From: Chrysopilus asiliformis
Taxonomy: Eukaryota; Arthropoda; Insecta; Diptera; Rhagionidae
Length of the DNA stretch: 64,000 bases
Direction of reading: 5' to 3'
Assembly: GCA_964034945.1 (NCBI GenBank)
Contig: OZ035962.1
Coordinates: forward strand, 20,617,530 to 20,681,529
Part shown: positions 58,956 through 64,000 of the stretch, piece after piece
Layout: each line of letters starts with the position of its first letter
Position numbering within the stretch: position 1 is the stretch's first letter
Position numbers and translations under genes: made by a program
Notes under the pieces: generated by a model
What the model was told of the DNA's origin: nothing
Seen by the model: the letters and a program-made list of their open reading frames with translations, nothing else
Databases searched by the model: none

Positions 58956-60360
58956 GTTTACTTATGTATGCATGCCTGTTTTTATCGCCTCCTAGCCTAA
59001 ATGACTTGACCGATTTTGATAAACAAAGTGTCGTCTTATCTAAATTGAACGAAAAAAGAACATATCACAATGCCTCTAAAGAGATGATACCTCTAAAGTT
59101 TCGAAAAAATTTGAAATAAAAAAAATATTAATCAAAAATCAAAAAAACCGGACTGAAAAAAACCTGAAAAAAACTAAAACTATAAAGGAACAAACAAGCT
59201 CTAAAATCTTTTGAGTTCGTTACACAGGCTGCAACCATAGCAATCCAGAAAAGAGAAGCGTTTTGGTTTTCCCGTAAAAAAATACAAGACCTAAAATAGC
59301 CCAAATAGTCATAAATTAAGGGAGACCTACATCATCTTAAAAATTTTCTATCGGTAATTGTATATTTTCTTGATTAAAAAACGTTGCGACAAGTATGTAG
59401 GTATTTGGTAAAGGAGAAACGACATCGATACGACCAAAGTAATTAAATTTAATTTCAACATTTTTTGAGATGTCTTTTTCATCATTTTTCTTCCAATAAA
59501 CCATACAATCAACTCGTCTCGGCATATTCGACCTTGTATTTATAATTCGATATAGGTTAAATAATAATTGAAAGAAACTTTTTTGTATTCTTCAAACAGA
59601 AATAATTGAAAATTAATTTACTCCTGAGGATACTGAAGCCTCAAACAAGATGTGATTAAATCATTTATTTTAAGATCTCGTTTAAATAAAGTCAATAATT
59701 CTGCGTTTCTTTAGCCACAACTTTTCCGGAACCGTTGCTGAGTTAGTCAGCGCCTAATCAATTATATTAAAGGCAAACAAGAAGAAAAATTATCCTAAAG
59801 CTATTTTTGGGGTAAACCAATATCCTGTCGACATCAAAGGAAAACTGCTTCTTCTCAAAGTACTTGCAATGACAGTAGATTTGGGATGCGAGAAAGACGC
59901 AGAAAAATGCGAACACTTAATTACACGAAAAATTCCTTTTTAAACCTTTTTTTGGTTTTCGGTGAAACAGCCAGAAAAATCGACATTTTTTTTTAGAAAA
60001 AGGAGTTTCAGAAACTGTGAATGAACAATTAATGTTGTGTAATTAGAGAAAAAGGCTGTAGTTTAGTATTATCCATTAAAGCGTCGTTACATACACATTT
60101 TAGTTTCGAGTTAATTTGGAACATGGATTTCTCGTAAACGACATGAACTATACACACGCATACTATCCTAATTTCAAAAATAAATAGAAGTAGATATAAT
60201 TTTAGTTTTTTTAATGTTCTCTGAAAATATATTAATAGGATTCTATTGGAATTTCTCGGCTTACAGGTCATAAAACATTAAACAAAATGTTGTATTATTT
60301 TTGTAGTTATTTCCTCATTCGAAAAGTTCGTCCTTGCAACAAAGTCGACTTACCGTCATC
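58956..60360. other. Unclassified AT-rich sequence
   Basis: No supported gene. Confidence 0.35.
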
Positions 60361-60464
60361 AGAGCTTGCTTTACCAGGTTCCATGCGGGCTTACAGGATT
60401 TGGTGGGGTAAAACTCGATTCGAATGCTTATACCGCAGCTGGCCGCAGATGCTCGTATCATCCT

Positions 60465-60805
60465 GGCGATTGTGATTACAATTGCGATTGTGATTACAAT
60501 TGCGATTGTGATTATGATTGCGATTACGATTGCGATTACGATGTAAGCTTCTTGGCCAATGAAATCGAAGCTTTCAACGATAGGGACATAAAAGCTTTGG
60601 TCTCATTGGTCGAGGATGTACAATCGTATTCGCAATCGCAATCACAATCGTAATCGCAATCGTAATCGCAATCGTAATCGCAATCGTAATCGCAATCGTA
60701 ATCGCAATCGTAATCGCAATCGTAATCGCAATCGTAATCGTAATCGTAATCGTAATCGTAATCGTAATCGTAATCGCAATCGCAATCGTAATCGTAATCG
60801 TCAGT
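60465..60805. repeat. Inverted hexanucleotide array (GATTGC/GATTAC)
   Basis: The left arm (60470-60541) is about 12 units of GATTGY/GATTAY. The right arm (60626-60804) is about 29 inverted units, mainly alternating AATCGC/AATCGT. The spacer is itself an imperfect hairpin (GGCCAATGAAATCGAAGCTT with AAAGCTTTGGTCTCATTGGT). Long frames over it encode Asn-Arg or Asp-Tyr/Asp-Cys dipeptides and reflect the repeat. Confidence 0.85.
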
Positions 60806-61127
60806 CTGAAACGGGCATTTGACCCCGTTCATACACAACGGAATTCGTGCGGATGCAACCACGCGATTTTTTTTTGTGAATTTGTATTCGCAAAATTCAT
60901 GACTTTAATATGCACAATATTTTTTTATATTTCAATTATAGATTAATAATATAAATTATTACAATTTCCTCGTAATAAGTTTACCTGCTTATAAAGTATT
61001 TGATAGTTTTAAATTTTCTTTAATAAAATCATTCATTCTGAAACTGCAAAAAAAAAATTTGGTTAATTTTTACGCCATTTGTAAATAGAGATTTTTATTT
61101 TATTTCATTTTTTCTTTGCCTTTACAG

Positions 61128-63544
61128 ACATTGATTACATTTTTGATGAGGATAACAACACAACAGCTGTCATCGCTAGTAAAATGACAAACGTTACTAA
61201 CAAATCCGACCCAATTTTTTGTGAAGGGCTGGATAATTTTCATACGGCGTAAGTAAAAATTTTCTTTCTTTATTTCATTTAACATACTTTATTCTAGTCG
61301 TCACTTTTTAATTGAAATCAACATTTAAAGGTATGGCATTTTAACAGATTGAGAAAGGAAATGTAAATTTGCATAAAAAATAATCGTTCCTTACTTCCTA
61401 CGGCGCAAAACTCAAAGTAAAAATTCAGACAATAGACTGACAAAAAATTTAAATTTCTTAAGCCTTCACTGCATTTTTCTATTTATAGATACGGAGTCTA
61501 TAATACTTTACTTTCGTATAGAAGATCAGGGGGTAAAATGAGCGGTCTAGACCAATCGTCAAATAGTCTATATGAGGGTAGACAAATTTTTATGAAAAAA
61601 ATCCATTTTTATGGAAGAGAGGGGAAGGATTGGTCCGATTGAATTTTGATGTATGGAGCGGTTATGTAAAATCATATTTTAAACACATTTCACCTACTTA
61701 AATTTTTCAATACGACTCACCGTTTTCGAGCAAATTGTAAAAAAACTGTTCCGTTTGCATGAAGGAGAGGGGAAAAAATTGTCCAAGTTTGCCCATTCAA
61801 GAACTTAGCCTAGCCATTTACGAGTTGCATTTCTCAACAATTTCAAGTCTCTAGCTCAATCTTTTCAAATGTTATCCTGTTCATGTACCGGCTGACAGAC
61901 ATACAGACAGGCAGACAGACGGACAGACTAACGGACGAACAGACGGGCGGACATGCGAAAATCAAAATCTTTGGTCACCCCAAACAACCTGTTGTAGTGC
62001 ATTTTTGTGTCCGCCGATTTGTTGGAAAAAAGTTTAATTTGCATAGAAGAGGGGGGGGGGGGGGGGATGAATGGTCTGAATTAGCCCGTTCAAGGCCTTA
62101 TTCTTGTTATTTACGAGAAAAAAAATGTCAAGTCTATAGCACAATCCTATTGAAAGTTATAAAGTTATGGTGTTCACGGACGGGCGGACGGACAGGCTGA
62201 CGGACAGTTAAACGGTCACACAGCAGCAAACTTTGGCACAAACTATTTTTGCAAAATTAAAGCGTGAATGAACAGTAACTCAACTGAATATTTCTAAAGA
62301 GTTTCATCGTACTGCTGCAAAATTACAGACCTTGCAAGTCAGAGAAGGAACGAATTTTAGATGTTTTCCCTTATCATGGCTCCCTGGAAAAGAAATTTTG
62401 TTTTGTAAATGAACTGAAATAGAATTAATTCCTATTAGAGCCTTTACTTGCAGTAGATTGTATTTTCTGTATTTAATTTAGTTTTGCAATTTCACGCTGT
62501 GAGGCATCTATCACTACATTACCTTATCAAGATGATAATTTTTTTCACATATCATACTAAAATTGAATTTTCTTCTTTTTTCCAGCTATGTACCGATTCA
62601 CGGATATGCTTCACTGCTCGTTTGCATTCTGGGCAGTATAGCGAATGGCCTCAACATAATAGTATTGACGAGACGAGAGATGAGATCACCAACGAATGCC
62701 ATCCTAACTGGTTTAGCTATTGCGGATCTCCTTGTAATGATTGATTACATCCCATATGCATGCATCGAGTATATCCTTCCGAACTTAAACTACTCTCGTG
62801 AGGAGCGTTTCACCTACAGCTGGGCATGGTTCGTTATGTTCCATTCGCTCTTCGCCCAAATTTGTCACACGATATCCATATGGTTGACTGTAACACTAGC
62901 TGTTTGGCGATACATAGCCGTCGGTTATCCGCAAAAGAATCGGATTTGGTGTGGCATGAGAACAACCCTTGTCGCGATTGGTACTTCCTATGTTATTTGC
63001 CCATTAGTGGCAATTCCACTATATCTCTCTTTTGGGATAACACCAACCGTAGAGCTACTAGACGAAAGCGGAAATTCAATCAAGCCGGATATTAACAACA
63101 CCCTAGGTGATGGAGTCAGTAGTTATGCCGATGCACGGAACGTAACACTATACAAAATGTCTACCAGTCAACTTGCTAATGAGCATCAAGCCTTATTGAA
63201 TGCAAATTTCTGGATTTATAGTGTTGTCATTAAAATAATACCATGTATTGCTTTAACGATACTTAGCTTAAGATTAATTGGCGCCCTGTTGGAAGCAAAA
63301 CGACGTCGAAAACAATTGACTAGCAACACAAATGGCATGAAGCAAATGGTAAATGGCAAAGTTGTGGAAAAGCCAAGGAAAAACAGTAAAACATTAGAGA
63401 AAGAGAAACAAACCGATAGAACAACTAGAATGCTTTTGGCTGTACTATTACTGTTCCTGATTACTGAATTTCCGCAGGGTATACTGGGATTGTGTAGTGC
63501 CATACTGGGAAAATATTTCTTTATGAAGTGCTATCTAAAGTTGG
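61128..63544 (+). CDS. MsR: Myosuppressin-receptor-like rhodopsin-class GPCR, two internal exons
   Basis: Neuropeptide receptor of the plasma membrane; the family binds myosuppressin (FLRFamide) and signals through G proteins. Exon 61128-61248 follows a TTTCTTTGCCTTTACAG acceptor and gives 39 codons of extracellular N-terminus with four N-glycosylation sequons. A phase-2 intron (61249-62585, GTAAGT…TTCCAG) joins into AYVPIHGY. Exon 62586-63544 encodes TM1-TM6: Asn in GLNIIVL (TM1), LAIADLLV (TM2), ISIWLTVTLAVWRYIAVGYP (TM3, WRY in place of DRY), GLI-type loop, TM5 and FLITEFPQGILGL (TM6). These phrases are those of insect DmsR/MsR. It stops at a phase-1 GTAAGT; TM7 and the C-tail are beyond the window. 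Exon 1 opens in phase 1, so the start is in an unseen upstream exon. MsR1 and MsR2 cannot be told apart here; FMRFamide- or sex-peptide-receptor relatives are the alternatives. Confidence 0.9.
61249..62585 (+). other. Intron of the GPCR gene with family B insertions
   Basis: Phase-2 intron of 1337 bp. It carries family B copies at about 61530-61990 and 62030-62215 (AATTTCAAGTCTCTAGCTC, ACAGACGGACAGAC tracts, GGTCAC-rich ends) in sense orientation, and a G14-16 run at 62051. The acceptor is TTTTCTTCTTTTTTCCAG. Confidence 0.7.
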
Positions 63545-64000
63545 GTAAGTAAAATACAAAAGCCGACTTAATATAAAATTTAGTACTTAATAAAAGGCTA
63601 AATAAGTAAAAGTAAACCCTCATAATACTCATGGGCACTATTTGCCAAACCTCAATAACTTTTCATTTTGAGTTCTCATCATTGTGTTTTGCTAGAGAAG
63701 TGAATTTTCAAACTTGATGCAATTTGTTGAGGTTATAAATTAATTCAGCCATATTTGAACATTTTAAAAATAAAACGCCAGGATTTTTATCCTGTATGTT
63801 GGTATGAATTTTTTATGTCATCAGCAGGGTTACTTCATGGAGAAACCAGACTAATATTAAGTTCTGGATCTTTGAGATATTTTATATAAATTAAATAAAG
63901 TAACTTTTGTAGCATGCTATACCAAGTTCTGCTGTTCAGAAAAACTTTTTGTCTTCGCAAAATACTTTCGAAGAACTTTTAGTAACCTTACGAAACTCCC
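63545..64000 (+). other. Start of the next GPCR intron
   Basis: Begins GTAAGTAAAATAC and contains no sequence coding for TM7 on reading all frames. AT-rich and without recognised repeats. Confidence 0.6.

Noticed and set aside
60366..60862. Long frames encoding Asn-Arg or Asp-Tyr/Asp-Cys repeats
   Set aside because: They are the hexanucleotide array read in six frames; no flanking domain was recognised.
62563..62585. In-frame ATG just before the large receptor exon as a start codon
   Set aside because: These bases are the polypyrimidine tract and AG of the acceptor; the exon at 61128-61248 joins in phase and supplies the N-terminus.

Overview
This window looks like nuclear DNA from an insect, most likely a dipteran or close relative. 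It is AT-rich (roughly two thirds by eye; not computed), has GT-AG introns, carries an intact irritans-type (Himar1-like) mariner, and at its right edge holds part of an insect myosuppressin-receptor-like GPCR. Nothing in it looks bacterial. There is no operon, CRISPR array or phage, and no complete host gene was recognised. Coordinates of diverged repeats are read by eye and carry an error of about 5-20 bases; TIR and TSD edges were checked base by base.

Layout. 1-5.5 kb: a nested cluster of an inverted-repeat family built from CAGTAAA/TTTACTG dyads. Its inner member (3324-5044) encloses a predicted two-exon minus-strand gene of 131 aa. 5.5-15 kb: fragments of several repeat families whose internal (GACA)n tract is their hallmark, a 939-bp TA-flanked element (9626-10564), a LINE C-terminal remnant, and a 0.5-kb MITE that recurs inverted at 41 kb. 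15.4-16.7 kb: complete mariner with an intact transposase. 17.1-18.5 kb: an 888-bp foldback element inserted 4 bp inside a hAT-like element, with both target duplications readable. 18.6-36.6 kb: repeat-dense, with two 917-bp copies of one family in opposite orientation, a four-family nested insertion at 21.6-23.8 kb, and several MITEs. 36.6-60 kb: longer unclassified AT-rich stretches between MITEs, hairpins and repeat copies. 60.4-60.8 kb: inverted hexanucleotide array. 61.1-63.5 kb: two coding exons of the GPCR gene, whose last exon(s), with TM7 and the tail, lie beyond the window; its first readable exon has an open 5' phase, so the start codon lies in an exon not found here.

Most of the biology is therefore mobile DNA. 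The main candidates for something undescribed are: (1) the TIR-bounded CAGTAAA-dyad element carrying its own spliced gene; (2) a shared module, AAATTTCAAGTC followed at short distance by a (GACA)n tract, in six otherwise different repeat families; and (3) the foldback/hAT nest, which gives an insertion order at base resolution.
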